This document shows, in pieces, positions 10,716 to 22,520 of a stretch of 60,000 bases of DNA; the first letter of the stretch is position 1; the number at the start of each line of letters is the position of its first letter. The position numbers and the translations under genes were made by a program. Source of the DNA: Hydractinia symbiolongicarpus. Lineage: Eukaryota > Cnidaria > Hydrozoa > Anthoathecata > Hydractiniidae. Location of the stretch: contig NC_079887.1 in assembly GCF_029227915.1 (NCBI RefSeq), positions 11,782,001-11,842,000 on the forward strand, in the 5' to 3' direction. Below the pieces are notes generated by a model. The model was not told where the DNA came from, did no database searches, and worked only from the letters and a program-made list of their open reading frames with translations.

Positions 10716-11870
10716 GTAAGATAACTCTTGTACGCGCCTAACTGACTGGCCATCTCCAAAAGCCACCCCCACCTCTCCCCCTCCTAGCTAATGACGGCAG
10801 TTTATTGTTTTCCACTTTCATATTAGAATTACCTACGTCCCCTAAACGACTATCGTGCAGAGAAACGCACAGTTCTGTGAAAAAACGAGTCTGTCTAGCC
10901 ACAAATTTAGCCAGGAGACCCAGCGTTTTCCCTTCAAACCGCCTTTACGATCAACTTTTTCTTTCTCTATCAAAGAAAGCTTAAATAACTAGGCTAGTCA
11001 TAAAGTATGATATGAAATGTTATGGAAGGTTGAGCTGGGTATCCTGGCTACAGACTCAGCCTAGTGTAAGTGGCGGCTTCTCAAGTTTGTAGATACCTGA
11101 TGATGACGTTAATAAATAAATCTTAGTGTTACATTTCCTTGTTTGAAACAGGGAAGAGGATGGGGAACAAGGATGCAGTAGTCCGTAAACCGCGGAGCGC
11201 CCTGCAGTGCAGCGGATAGACGCAGCAGCGATGCGCTCCGTCCTGACATAGTCACCAGGTCTCTATATTATATGGATTCTCGGATTTCCTGAAAAAATCA
11301 TCAATATATCCATTTTTCATACATATGGTCAATATGTCAATATTTAGAAGCCCGTTCATTGCAGTGCATATGGACATAATATCAATTCTACATTATCGAT
11401 ATATTGTCCGTTTTTTTATAGTGAGTATGTTGTAAAAACAAAGCCCTTAGAAGTCAAAAATGTCATAAGGAGAACATTTTAAACCTTGTCAAAACCCAAC
11501 AACTTTACTATTCAAATCTGGCTGTTCAAATCTTCGTTGTCGAACCATTAAAAAGCAATGTAAAGAGCCTTAACTTTTGATTAATCACGGTAGAAAAATT
11601 CGAAGAGCTTAAATTTCTGATTTGTTTCCATTTTAAAAAAGCAGCAAAAGATAAATAAGAATCTCCTCCATATCGTTACTTACCGGTACTGGCTTGGATA
11701 GAACTTGATGATGTGGTTACAAAAGACTGGGTAACAAGGCGTACGGCGGTTCTTTTGATCAACGGCAATTAAAAATAATTAAAATACCGGAGATTAATGT
11801 AGTTTATTCTATTACACCGCAATTTTGCACACAAAAAGATAGAATAAGTGTATTACTGAATGAATTACAA
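10716..11870. other. spacer, partly GC-richer
   Basis: No gene recognised. A locally GC-rich patch at 11150-11270 has no coding or RNA structure I can identify. Confidence 0.3.
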
Positions 11871-12006
11871 ATTTTGAATTGATTTGGATTATTGTTTGTT
11901 GCAGTATGAAACTAATTACTGCACTCCCTGTTGTTCTTTAATTTGAACTACCACCTTTTAAAGATGGATTGGATTCGAACCAATAACTTTCATAGTCTTG
12001 CAACAA
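11871..12006 (-). repeat. dispersed repeat with Pol III B-box match, copy 1
   Basis: About 135 bp, ~85-90% identical to 16524-16659 in the same orientation, sharing the TTGTTTGTTGCAGTATGAAAC and ACTACCACCTTTTAAAGATG blocks. On the minus strand 11981-11971 reads GGTTCGAATCC, a perfect tRNA B-box. No convincing A-box or cloverleaf is seen, so it may be the internal part of a tRNA-derived SINE. Confidence 0.6.
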
Positions 12007-12790
12007 TAGACTTAATTTACTTGGAATTCACGAAATTCAATGTCACTTCAAATAAAAACACATCATAAAGCTTGTTGTTACAAAATTAATTGTGAGTTAA
12101 AAACCGTAGCTAAGTATTACAGGTTTGTTGAAACTGTTGTCTCCTTGAATTAACAAACTTTAGACTTTCGCCCAATTTTTTTTTAAAGTAAAGGGTGTAG
12201 CCACCTATCTGAAAACTTTGTTGCAGCCAACTGGTTTTCGGCTATTTTCGCTTTTTAGCCAGATTTTTTTAAAAATTCACGTTAATTTAATGTCCCTTAT
12301 TAAAGTGTAACGTAAATATCCAGGACGTTTAAAAAGCTACTAGTTGTATTTTTCTGACATCGCAACAGCGATTATAGCCAGGGACGAGGTTGTATTATTA
12401 TAACCTCGCTACGGACGACGTTGTACTTATATAACATAACACAAGTTCAGCTGGGAAGAGGCCAGGGAAGGGCTGCAGAAAGTTAGTATGTATCACCATG
12501 CTCGGCAGCATGGCTGCATGTATTAATGTAACTGTGTCTCTTTTATTACTTGCAGAGTAATTAATTACCCAATGGGTTATGGCATATGCTCGTCATTCAT
12601 AAAACAACGCATCCATCCATACCGTACCGTACGCATTTAATTTTTGCAACGTGGAATTCATCGTTAAACAAATTTTAAAATTCTGGTTAAATACTAAGAA
12701 TTAAAACGCAAAGGCCTACTAAATATCTCGATTAACATTTAAGGTCTTTTTTTATCACATGAAATGTGTACAACTGTTCTAAATTTTAAC
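12007..12790. other. spacer
   Basis: AT-rich, no gene seen. A small hairpin (CGAGGTT...AACCTCG) lies around 12385-12408. Confidence 0.3.
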
Positions 12791-12799
12791 GAGTTTGTT

Positions 12800-14160
12800 C
12801 GGAAACAAAAAAGCAAGGGGAACTTTATTCTAGTCAGTACACAAGCAAGCGAATTGAATTAAGTAATTGGGAAAGATGTCCTATTAGGGTAAATATTTAG
12901 GCAATTAGCCTGGCACATCCACACCTACACATACAATACTGAAAACAAAATTTAGGAAACCATTCCCGCAATATATACGATATTGAATGTTTTGTGAAGC
13001 TAAACAAGGCAAATCTTATTCTGATTAAAAAACAATTAGACAAGTAGCGAAACCTATCAATTCATCATTAAAAAAGTATTTTGGGGAATAATCTTACGCA
13101 ATATAAAAAAAAGAACAGAATAAAAAACGGTCCAACGATCACTTTTTTCTACTCAAAAATCGAAAGGGCGAGTAGCACGCGCGTGCGTATATCATTGCAT
13201 GTGCATACATCAAAGATTTTGTTAAAGCTCTCTCGCACCTTGTAGGAAGAAGCTCGCACCAAATGAAATGTTCAATGTTCTAGCAAGCGAATAAAAAAGC
13301 CTTTCTTCTACTTTGTAAACAGGCAAGGGAGCAAAAGATCCTGACATACAATCTAAAAGATATCTGATAAAAAGGCTATCGCGAAAGGTGAAGTATTAAA
13401 TCTCTTGGTCGGCCAATTCGAGAAAAGACTTTATTCCACTCAGAAAACAGGCACGAGAGTGTTAGACCTATCCATACATCATTTGAAATGAGAATTTTGG
13501 AAGTTGCCTTTCACGCTGAATATAATGTTAGATATCCATCCATACACTACTAAAAAGGAGATTTAGCTAGTAAGCAAATCAAAAGCGAAACTTTATTCTA
13601 CACCACAAAGAAGCAATCAAGAAGAAGACCCTACCAGATATGTCTAAAAACACTTCATTCCACTCCGATAACAATCACGCGCGATAATATCAGATGTCCT
13701 AGCATGTAAATTCACGGGAAGACTTTATTGCACTCAGTAAGAAGCAGGAACAAGGGAGACCGATCCATACCACCATACAATATTAAAAGGATATTTTGCA
13801 AAATACCTTCAGGCGGAAAAACATACAGCATGTCCTAGCAGACCTGTGTATACAAAATTAGTTCTACTCAGTAAACAACCAATCAAATAAGAGATCCATC
13901 CATACCTTATAAAAATAGAGATTTTATCAATATACATGCATCATTTAAAAAACGCATTTTTTGATCTTACCCTTCGCGCGAATTAAAATATTTAGCACGC
14001 CAACCTTAGATGTTCTAACAGCTCAATTCACGGAATACTTTATTCGACGCAGTAAAAATGAAGGAATGTGGGACACCTATCCATACATCTATCAAAAGAG
14101 AGATATTGAAACAAGCAGTAGAGTTGAATAACTATCCATACACAAATAAAAACGATATTT
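12800..14160. repeat. ancient, highly diverged tandem repeat (roughly 60-150-bp units)
   Basis: The pair of motifs TTTATTC-ACTCAGTAA and CATCCATACAT recurs in the same order at least eight times, for example near 12826, 13430, 13590, 13725, 13858 and 14035. Spacing varies and divergence is heavy. It reads as a decayed minisatellite; the short open frame near 14058 lies within it and is not a gene. Confidence 0.6.
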
Positions 14161-14791
14161 CAGAAAAATACTTGTGTGTATCATATGTTTTTTTTGCTGT
14201 TCATAGGAAGCAGTTTAATGTGATTTTGAACTTTCAATATTTTTAAAACTAAAACCTTATGACAAAAATGATAAAAATGTATATGGACTTTTTTTGTTCG
14301 TAGCTGTTAGAAAAACTATTGGAGGGACATAGTTATTAATATAGTCTAACTAGCTAAATAAAATTGAGTTATGACTGTTATGGTTGCTACGAAGTTAAGT
14401 TATATTGTGCTGTCCTAGGCCCGTTCTTAAGGCTCTCTAGCCATTGAACGCTACGACTTTCTCATAATAACCGGTTGAAAATAGCTATTAGGTAATAATA
14501 GTATGAATAGAATTTGATTTAGCTAATATTGGGTATATTTTGACTCCTAAAAAGAAATAGTACTCTAGCATTTTTTTTTTTTTGCAAAACAGTAAAATTT
14601 GTTGAGTTATTTCTAAAAGGTTTTAGTAATTCTAATAGACTAAGGCAGTTCACAAGATAGTTAGCGTATTGCTCTGAATAGACCCGTCATCATGCTCCAT
14701 CCATACTACACGAAGGTAGCATAGAAGCACACAGTATGTTACAAAAAAATTATGGTCCTTTTTTGAACATTATATTTAATTAAAACGTATA
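14161..14791. other. spacer
   Basis: AT-rich with a poly-T run near 14572. No gene or repeat family identified. Confidence 0.3.
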
Positions 14792-14793
14792 TA

Positions 14794-14974
14794 CAGTTGA
14801 CTCTCTCCGATCCGAATCTCTATTATCCGAATTTTTAACTATAATCCGAACAAATTAAAAATCAGCGTCAATTTTCCTTAAGAAACTCTCATAATCTACT
14901 TTCTACTATCCGACTCTCTGTAATCTGAAAGAGAATTATCCCCCCTTGAGATTCGGATTAGAGAGAGTCAACTG
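14794..14974. mobile_element. pogo/Tigger-like MITE (Tc1-mariner superfamily)
   Basis: 181 bp with ~27-bp terminal inverted repeats beginning CAGTTGACTCTCTC and ending at ATCCGAATCTC (two mismatches), flanked by TA dinucleotides (14792-14793 and 14975-14976). The CAGT start and TA target are typical of the pogo branch. No coding. Confidence 0.85.
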
Positions 14975-15112
14975 TACATACATTTCAATAAAATAATTTG
15001 TTATAATTTTTCTATACCGAAATATCGCCGCTTTATTAAAAGAAAAATGCTATTCAGTTGATGTCGACATAAGTATGATATATAAAGGTAGCAGAACTAC
15101 TTTAGGATCCAC

Positions 15113-15790
15113 TGACAGAGATGCGACAAGGTTAGATGAAAAGACTGATCGACTTCCTCGAACACATATGCATATAGACTTGATAAGCGCAAAACAAATG
15201 TTACGTCATATCCATGCTGAAAGTTTTAAAAAATGTTGTTTACGCTTTTCAGAAATCATTTCAGAAAGCCGAGTATAGAACTTTCGACACACGCGACCCA
15301 TTCCGCCACACACGGATATCGCTAGTGGCGTTAAAGTTTCATGCTCTACTTGCAAAATAAGTTTATTGTAATTTTTCTTTTTTTCCATTTTATTTACATC
15401 ATATGCTTTTGGTAGCACACCTTCGCATCTAAAAATGCCATTTGACCAGTGTTCCAAAAGCCTCTTGTGCATACATAACTCTCGATTCCTGAGAAACATT
15501 CGCTATCCACTGGCTCAATGGCTCACCAGGTAACTGTTGTAGACACGGTTCAATGCGTACATCATGACAAACCTCTTTTAGTTACATCCCCGTGACATTA
15601 CGGATTTCATTGTCTAAGCGAAAGGAAGCCACATTGTTTGCATGACAAAGCATGATCAATTGTGAACTTGAAATTCGAATCTGAGCCCAGAAGCATAGCT
15701 TGTTAATTGTGTATCTCTCGTTCCTTGAAGGTAGTCAGTCAACTAGATACACTGCTTCCTGGTTGATATCATTCAGTCTGATTTCCTGCT
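15113..15790 (-). pseudogene. broken fragment of a repeat-encoded protein (retroelement-associated C-terminal region)
   Basis: Minus-strand conceptual pieces in order: FTIDHALSCKQCGFLSLR; DNEIRNVTG; LKEVCHDVRIEPCLQQLPGE; then an open stretch 15499-15206 with ILQVEHETLTPLAISVCGG and FYTRLSEMISEKRKQ; then, after an in-frame TGA where the family has Arg, NICFALIKSICICVRGSRSV. The pattern (His/Cys motif, E-V-x-H/x-G-x-x-TPL, GGMG, C-x-RGSRS) is one I recall from very abundant cnidarian repeat proteins linked to reverse transcriptases. I cannot name the family. A frame break near 15600 and at least two stops make it a fossil. Confidence 0.6.
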
Positions 15791-16198
15791 TACACATTTC
15801 ACAGTGACAGCAGTTGTCTCTCGTTATTGTTTACTTTAATACCTCCCGTCAGTGCTGGTATTAATTCGAATTAATAACTACGAGTACTTCTTCCAATAAT
15901 TATATTATGTGTGGTATGTTTGCATACAGTATGTTAATTTATGCTTGTAGCCAGCCACTGATAAAACAACTTTATGTCCCTTGCGACTCTGTTTTAGCAA
16001 TTTTACTCAGCATCTTTAATTCATTAATCCAATCTTCTACCTTATCCAAAATATATCCACCTTTCAAGCTTCTTGAACCAATTACATTATTACATTATTA
16101 CCAATTACATGTTACAAACTGCGGTGTTATAAATTAGTTTCCTCAAAAAATTATTTTTTTAACTAAATTTTACTTATTGGATTTGATTTTCACATGGC
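15791..16198. other. spacer
   Basis: No recognisable gene or repeat. Confidence 0.3.
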
Positions 16199-16411
16199 AA
16201 CTACAATCATGTTCATAATAGTTTTGGAAAAACCACTTTCCCCCTCCCCCCACTCTTCAGTGTTGGTTGGAGGTCTTTTCCAGAGTCGCCGGCAGTATTT
16301 TGGGGCACAAATCAACACAAAATCAACACTGACTGTTGGGGGAGAGGGGGGAAACTCTGAAAAAAGCCTCAAAAGCCGTTTTTCCAATAATTTATGAACA
16401 TGATTGTAGTT
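16199..16411. mobile_element. 213-bp inverted-repeat element (MITE-like)
   Basis: Ends are imperfect ~34-bp inverted repeats starting AACTACAATCATGTTCATAA. The centre contains C-rich and G-rich blocks that pair with each other (CCCCCTCCCC and GGGGGAGAGGGG), so the whole could form a long hairpin. No clear target-site duplication, so the superfamily is undetermined. Confidence 0.65.
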
Positions 16412-16523
16412 ATAGCTCAGCAAAACCTGAATAACTGAACGTATATCCCGAGTAAATTAAAAAATTTCCTTCTTTCATTTCTTTTCTTATAGTTACCTCT
16501 TTTTTTGAAACATTTGTTTGTAA

Positions 16524-16659
16524 AATTTTTTGAATTGATTTGCATTATTGTTTGTTGCAGTATGAAACTAATTACACACCATGTTGTTCTTCCATTTGAA
16601 CTACCACCTTTTAAAGATGGATTGGATTCGAACCAATAACTTTCATGGTTTTACAACAA
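16524..16659 (-). repeat. dispersed repeat with Pol III B-box match, copy 2
   Basis: Second copy of the 11871-12006 repeat, same orientation. The B-box GGTTCGAATCC on the minus strand (16634-16624) is unchanged although neighbouring bases have diverged. Confidence 0.6.
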
Positions 16660-17321
16660 CGGAAATATTTTTTAAATAACATAACACAGAAATACAAAAG
16701 GTCACACATAGTATCAGTATTTACACAAAACTAATTTTGTTACCAGAAAACGTCCTTATCCCACTCTTCCAAGAATCATTTTCATCAAAGTTTTTTTTGG
16801 TTTTACCTGCATTAGAAATACAAAAAAAAACAAAAAAAACAGTAAAGAAGCAAAAATTACCACCAAATTGATTAACATAAAAAGCAAAGTATAAATTAGA
16901 ACAGAAAAATCCCGAGAAGAGTTGTGAACAAAAAACATCGCGCATCATCATTAAATTAAAACAACAGAAATTTATCTAGTTTTTAAAATCATTACACTGT
17001 AAAACTAACTCCACCACTCCACGATTGTTATAAATTAAAACAGGGTGTAAAAGAAATTGCTTATTCAATTTTTCAGCATAAGTCGCAATAAAGCCTTGAG
17101 GTAGGAAATTAGCTGACTGAAGAGAGGGATATACTTCAACTTAGGGGTATTTCAACTGGCAATATTACCTGTACATATAACATGTCCCTCCTGAAAGTCA
17201 ATATACTGAATAAAAATTTGACTACTTATTTGAATAATTATGGTACCAAGTTAGCAGTATCTCTACACTGTCTCAGTTTAACAAGGATTGTACAGATTTC
17301 AGACATGTCTAGCCTAGTTAA

Positions 17322-18796
17322 AGGGGAACTCCAGTAAAAATCACTTTTCTTTTTTTTGTTTGTTTTATACGTACTCAGAAAAGCATAAGAAATCAAAAAA
17401 AACTTACTTTACTTGTTTTTCTTATTTAAAATTGTTGTACAAGCCTTCGCATATTCAATTTTTTTCTCATAAAAAACAGACAGGCGCGATTTCATTTCGG
17501 ACTGGACCCGATTATAAATAATGACATCACATCGTGCAGAAAGTTTAAGCAAGCGCATGTTAAGACCTATAAATACAGCTTACATTAAATCGCTTTTTGT
17601 ATGTAATTTACGTTTAAATCTTTAAAAAATGGTTAGTTGCTATGTGTTTCTATGTACCGATCGATCAGAGAAGTGTAAAGAAGTAAGTTTTCACAGAATC
17701 CCGTCTGTGAAAAAGAAAGAACTCAAAAACGGCTAAACAAAATACGTCGTGCAGGTGATCTACCAAGCGATCAAAGTTTTTATATTTGGTTGGTGCACTT
17801 CACAGATAGTTCTTTTAAAAGATATCTGCAGGAAATAAACTTCCATATTAAGACTCTGCCACTTTGTAAAAATGCCATTTTAGCTAGTGAACGCGATTAA
17901 AGTTTCTCATTTCTTCCCATCTCAATATTTGTACTTATATCCACAGAACTCAACCAAATAACGTTTTGTACATTTTTATATTAAATAAGAGAACATTATA
18001 CGAATTTCCAATACAAACACCGACAAAAAAGCTTTCTAGTTACACATGTATCTTTTGTAGCGCTCAAGTTTCTATTCTTTGTTTTTCAAAAAAGAAGCTT
18101 TTTTGATGGAAGGACATGCCAAGTATTTTCAGGGGGTAAATGTACCCATTTTCTTCAATCTTTGTAACTTTATAACGGCTGCATGTAATGCTGATAATGC
18201 AGTTTCTAAAACAGCTTTGTCAAAACAACCACTTGTAAGTCAGTAGCTTCTGCAACACATTTATGACCTACCATAATCATAAGATTGATTTTTATTTATA
18301 CAATAATAATACCCCGTTTTACCAACTTATCTAGACCCGAACATTATTTGATTTTATATCACGCATTTCAATGGTCCTCCATCACGGAGAAAATTTCAAC
18401 GTTACATAAAATTTGTTTACATTTGTGCGCAAAAAAAGCGCGTGCAAAGGAAAAATATTGCTGAACTGTAAAAAAAAAAAAAAATTGGCTTGTAAAGTAT
18501 GAAAGATTTTTTAATGAAGCAAATGATAAAGTTTTTTGACGAAAAGAATGTTCAAAAAAGCGATTAAGTATATTTATTTCTTAAAAAAAAAAATATTTTG
18601 CTAAGAACGTTGCTTGAGCCAGTAAAAGACACCTCATCACTTTGCATCATTATTAATTTCTCCCTTGTGAGACAGAAGAGGTTCGAAGTCGTGTGGCTGT
18701 AGCTTTGTAAAGTCTTTTTCATAAAGAGAATTATCCGATTCTATGTTTTATATAACATTTTTTTTTTAAATATTTTTTTTTCACTGGAGTGCTCCT
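17322..18796 (+). mobile_element. decayed Kolobok-like element with TTAA target sites
   Basis: 1475 bp bounded by inverted termini AGGGGAACTCCAGT and AGGAGCACTCCAGT, each preceded by TTAA (17318-17321, 18797-18800). TTAA duplication plus a THAP-bearing protein fits the Kolobok superfamily; piggyBac also uses TTAA but lacks THAP. The rest of the transposase is not recognisable, so this is an internally deleted or decayed copy. Confidence 0.7.
17629..17860 (+). pseudogene. THAP-domain remnant of the Kolobok-like element
   Basis: Starts ATG with MVSCYVFLCTDRSEKCKEVS and FHRIPSVKKKELKN, matching the THAP N-terminus (C-x4-C, F-x-IP). It then hits an in-frame stop and continues in another frame as WLVHFTDSSFKRYL, the second half of the C2CH zinc module with its Cys replaced. 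It is broken by at least one stop and a frame change. Confidence 0.65.
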
Positions 18797-18800
18797 TTAA

Positions 18801-20610
18801 CTAAGTTTTTTTTGAGATATTAAAATTGAGTTTTTTATATAATAATTTTTTAGTGCAACCCGAATTAAAATCAACCAATATGCATAAAGCCAGCATGGCC
18901 ACATCTAACATTAGAGAAGAAAAGATTTCCCAATAATGATCACGTGAGCAAAGAACAATAGAAGTTCTTGCCTTAAAGTATTGTCCAAATTTCTTTCATA
19001 CAAGACAAAAAATATCTTCGGATCAATTGTATTTCAAGTGGCAAAAAGTATTCCTACTACTAAAGTGAACACACAGCACTATTTGTCTTTCTTTAAAAAA
19101 TAAGCTTACTCAAAATAATTAACAAAATTCAATCTAGCTCAGGCTACAGAAATATAATTATATGCTTAACTCAGATATCTTTGAATAGATGACGTACACT
19201 GTCTCTTTTTTTCAAAAATAAATATAAATGTGCCAGCTCTTTCAGAACATGTATTCAGTATGGAATTAGCTGCATTTCATGTTGGTGGAAATTATATTTA
19301 AAAAAATATTCTCTTTATATAAAAAATCAACCCTGGCCTACTTTTCCACCACATCAGATTTTAAAAACTAACGTTTTCCTCAAAAAATTATTTTTTAATC
19401 TTTTTATAAAATTATTATTCAGCAGATAATTGAAAAAAACAACAACACCAATTTAAACTTTTTAATAGGAAATTTCCACAGTTAATGTGTACCATTAATA
19501 GCATGGCTTTCCAATGAATGGCTGTAATAAGTATTATGACAATCAACAGCGTAAGTTATTGTTGCCAGAAATTGTATACTGGAAAGAATCAATTTTTATA
19601 TGTAAATTATACCTATTATGATCATTTTCCTCAAAAAGTTATTTTTTGGTCTTATAACAGCAGATCACTGAGAATTTACGGAACTAAAAATCTTGTGGTA
19701 ACATTTTTAAAATTAAAAATCTTGATTTTGTAAACATTAAAATGCACAAATCCTAACAAATTATAAATTTTTTCAAAATAAATTGGAATGATTATCTGTT
19801 TGAAAACATCAATGCACATGCATCTTGCCCACGAAAAAAAGAATTGTATGGAGCAAAAGATTGAAATGGAATTAGAGTTTAAAAAAGAATGTCTTTTAGT
19901 AAGGAACACAATCGTTACGAGAAAATATAACCTGCTGTGAAAAGATAATCTGCGGCCATGTTGAGGGGCGGATTCACACGGCAAACGAAATAGTAGATGA
20001 TTGCAGTGAATACAACATCGTACGACATAGCCCTCCCTTTGTCATGTATTCCTGCAGTATATATTTGCTATAGGTTACTTCTACCGACAAAACAATGTGT
20101 TAATATATTTAACACTTTTAAACCATTCAATAAGTGAATACTAAAAATTAAAAAATTGGATGCGCAAATTCTCCAATATAGATTCATGCGTGTTGTTTTT
20201 TTCATGGAATTCCTGGTAAAATGTGCATATGTTATACAGTGATAGTCTTGATCTCTAGTTCTGATTCACTGGTGGGACTGTCAAGATTGAGGCCCTGAAC
20301 GCCTCTTCAATTTTAATCTTTAATAGATCCCAGTATTGTCATACTATCAGTGAGTCAAACCTTTTGAGCCATCGAATTATTTTTATAGATATTTTCTGAT
20401 ACCTCAATATTTCAGCTTTCCTTTCAGGCTGCATCCTTTTCCATTTCTGAAAAGACAACCGATAGCCAATGATATATTGTAGTAATGTTGTGTATCGTAA
20501 TAATTGAGATTTACTTTTAAAATTTCAGAATATAGGTCTATACTTCAAGTTTAAGTATTTTCCAGGTTATTTGAAACCCTGGTTTGTGTAAAGGAGGAAA
20601 TCTCGAGGTT
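18801..20610. other. spacer
   Basis: About 1.8 kb of AT-rich DNA with poly-A/T runs. Only short frames, no domain or clear repeat recognised. Confidence 0.35.
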
Positions 20611-20615
20611 ACTTG

Positions 20616-20765
20616 TGGGGCCGTAGATTAGTGGTTATAGCTCTCGTACTCTGACCGGGGCTCGATTCCTCTTGACGGAGATTCAACATGGGTGAGTGAA
20701 TCTGAATGTTACCATAGCCCCGGTTTAATTGGTTACAAGAAGTTCAGAATAAAAGAAGTGAAGTT
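20616..20765 (+). repeat. tRNA-derived SINE-like sequence
   Basis: The head resembles a tRNA gene: A-box-like TAGATTAGTGGTTATAG at 20624-20640 and B-box-like GGCTCGATTCC at 20659-20669, about 35 bases apart. The acceptor-stem pairing is not kept. A tail with GTGAGTGAATCTGAATGTTA and CCATAGCCCCGGTTTAA follows. This fits a SINE better than a functional tRNA. Confidence 0.55.
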
Positions 20766-21019
20766 TATTCAAAAGAAATACCACAGCCCATTTATCTTTT
20801 ATCATTCAGCACAGTGGGTGTTCTTTTTAACTTACTAATTACAGGCTTTTTATTAGTAGCTAGCTAAACATTGGCTTTATAGTAAAAATAAATATACAGC
20901 TACTTTACCACCGAAAGCCTTAATACAAGCTGGAATTCAGAATTGACAGTTCTTTATGCATTTTAAGCCTTCAAAGAGTGGAAACACTTTGAACGATAGC
21001 TGGCATCCAAATTACATAA

Positions 21020-21377
21020 GGCGGACGTCACAAATATCTGGTGTTAGAGTCACTTGAGCACCAAAAATAAAGTCGGTTGGTAGATCGGCGAATGATAACT
21101 CAAAATTTCGAAAAATTTTATCCAACCATCCAGCCATTAACGCGCGCCATTAAATCGCCGATGTTTAATGATAACTTTGGCACCTCCGGCAGTTTCCGCG
21201 TGAACACTTTTCACATTTTAAAGCGAAGCACAACAATCGCTGCAATTGCTGTGGAGAGACAACAAGCGTATAATATTTTTTGTCATTTTAGTTTTTCCGA
21301 CTCAGTATATAAAAAATTTCGATCAAAAATTAGGGTCAGTCGGGTGACTCTAACACCAAATATTTGTGACGTCCGCC
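21020..21377. mobile_element. PIF/Harbinger-like MITE
   Basis: 358 bp with ~34-bp terminal inverted repeats starting GGCGGACGTCACAAATAT and continuing TGGTGTTAGAGTCAC (one mismatch seen). It is flanked by the 3-bp direct repeat TAA (21017-21019, 21378-21380). A TWA target and GG-starting ends are typical of PIF/Harbinger. Any open frame inside is incidental. Confidence 0.8.
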
Positions 21378-21397
21378 TAATCATTAATAAATAAATA

Positions 21398-21522
21398 CTG
21401 ACCGGTTTTGATAACGTACTGTGAAATACAAAGCCTGGCTCAAAAGTACAGACCGAGCTTGTGAGTTCTGTGCCCCTGACAAATGGCTTTGTATTTTACA
21501 GGGCAGAATCAAAACCGGTCAG
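21398..21522. mobile_element. short foldback MITE with TA flanks
   Basis: 125 bp; the arms CTGACCGGTTTTGAT and AAATACAAAGCC are mirrored at the other end, giving a ~38-bp imperfect stem. TA precedes and follows the element, suggesting Tc1/mariner-type insertion. Confidence 0.65.
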
Positions 21523-21710
21523 TAGCCATTTTATAGCTGAAATCTATTCTCATCTTTAAAACAACAATCAAATTTTGCACATGATTAGATGGAATACCAA
21601 TACATGGAATCACAGTCCTGATATTTACTTGCGCACGCATCTAAGTGATTATGTAATGCCCGATGCGCACGCAGAAATGGAGGTAAAAATGTAAACAAAC
21701 TAATCAGAAA

Positions 21711-22350
21711 CAGTCAGGGATAACCGCAAATTAGGCTATCACGCCAAATTAGGCTAGTAGCTTAGTTAGGAGATTTTTCATAGACTATTTAGGCGAGTAT
21801 CTCCTATTTAGGCGATTTGCTATCTTCTTTGTTAAATATAACGGAAACGACGTATAGTTGCACCATGTTTTTTGGCTATCCAGTGGCCTGTCAAGTCGTC
21901 TTTGGTCAAGTAAAATTTCATGTAATTTGCTTCGCGGAACTAAAAATTATACGTCAAAAGTCTTTGGATCGGCTAATTAGACGAGAAATAGTCTATTTAG
22001 GCTATGCGTCACCATGTTGAAAATATGCGCGCGGGAAATTTAGCCTTTGTTCAGAAGCAACCGTGGCCGTAAAAAAAAGAAGCCGTATCACAGCGCATGC
22101 GTTCTAAATCAAAACAAACTAAACGCTATATCTTCTGACAGCGCAAATAATAAAGAAAAATATATTTGGACCATCAAAAAGGGGTTCTATAGAATGTTTT
22201 TAGCTAATAAAATCATTGCGACTATGTAACAGAACAGCGATAGGCAGCAAAAACCATGTTGATAGCCTAATTAGGAGAGATAAATCGCCTAAATAGGCTA
22301 TCGTAGACTAATTAGACTATCATAGCCTAATTTGCGGTTATCCCTGACTG
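21711..22350. mobile_element. non-autonomous DNA transposon with subterminal repeats
   Basis: 640 bp with ~29-bp perfect inverted ends (CAGTCAGGGATAACCGCAAA, then TTAGGCTAT) and AGAAA on both outer sides as a possible 5-bp target duplication. The subterminal zones are full of direct and inverted copies of TTTAGGCGAT/TAGGCTATC, likely transposase-binding sites. It sits between sequences that are inverted copies of each other (GCAGAAATGGAGGTAA near 21671, mirrored near 22355-22375), so it may have landed inside an older palindrome. Superfamily uncertain. Confidence 0.75.
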
Positions 22351-22520
22351 AGAAAAGTTACCTCAATTTCTGCGCGCGCGCACTATAGTTGAGTGTATGG
22401 CAAATTTTAATCCACAACTACTTAAATTAGAATGTACAGTTCAAATTTTAAAGGGAGAAGAAAACGTTCAAAATTACGTTAAAAACGAACCAACCAAAAA
22501 GGGTATTTGTTTCAGTTATT

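Noticed and set aside
15075-15278. 67-residue plus-strand protein
   Set aside because: Antisense shadow of the broken repeat-encoded protein on the minus strand.
20616-20700. Functional tRNA gene
   Set aside because: A- and B-box-like motifs are present but acceptor and anticodon stems do not pair, and a SINE-like tail follows.
21077-21394. 105-residue protein
   Set aside because: The frame lies inside and across the end of a PIF/Harbinger-like MITE, with the inverted repeats translated at its end.
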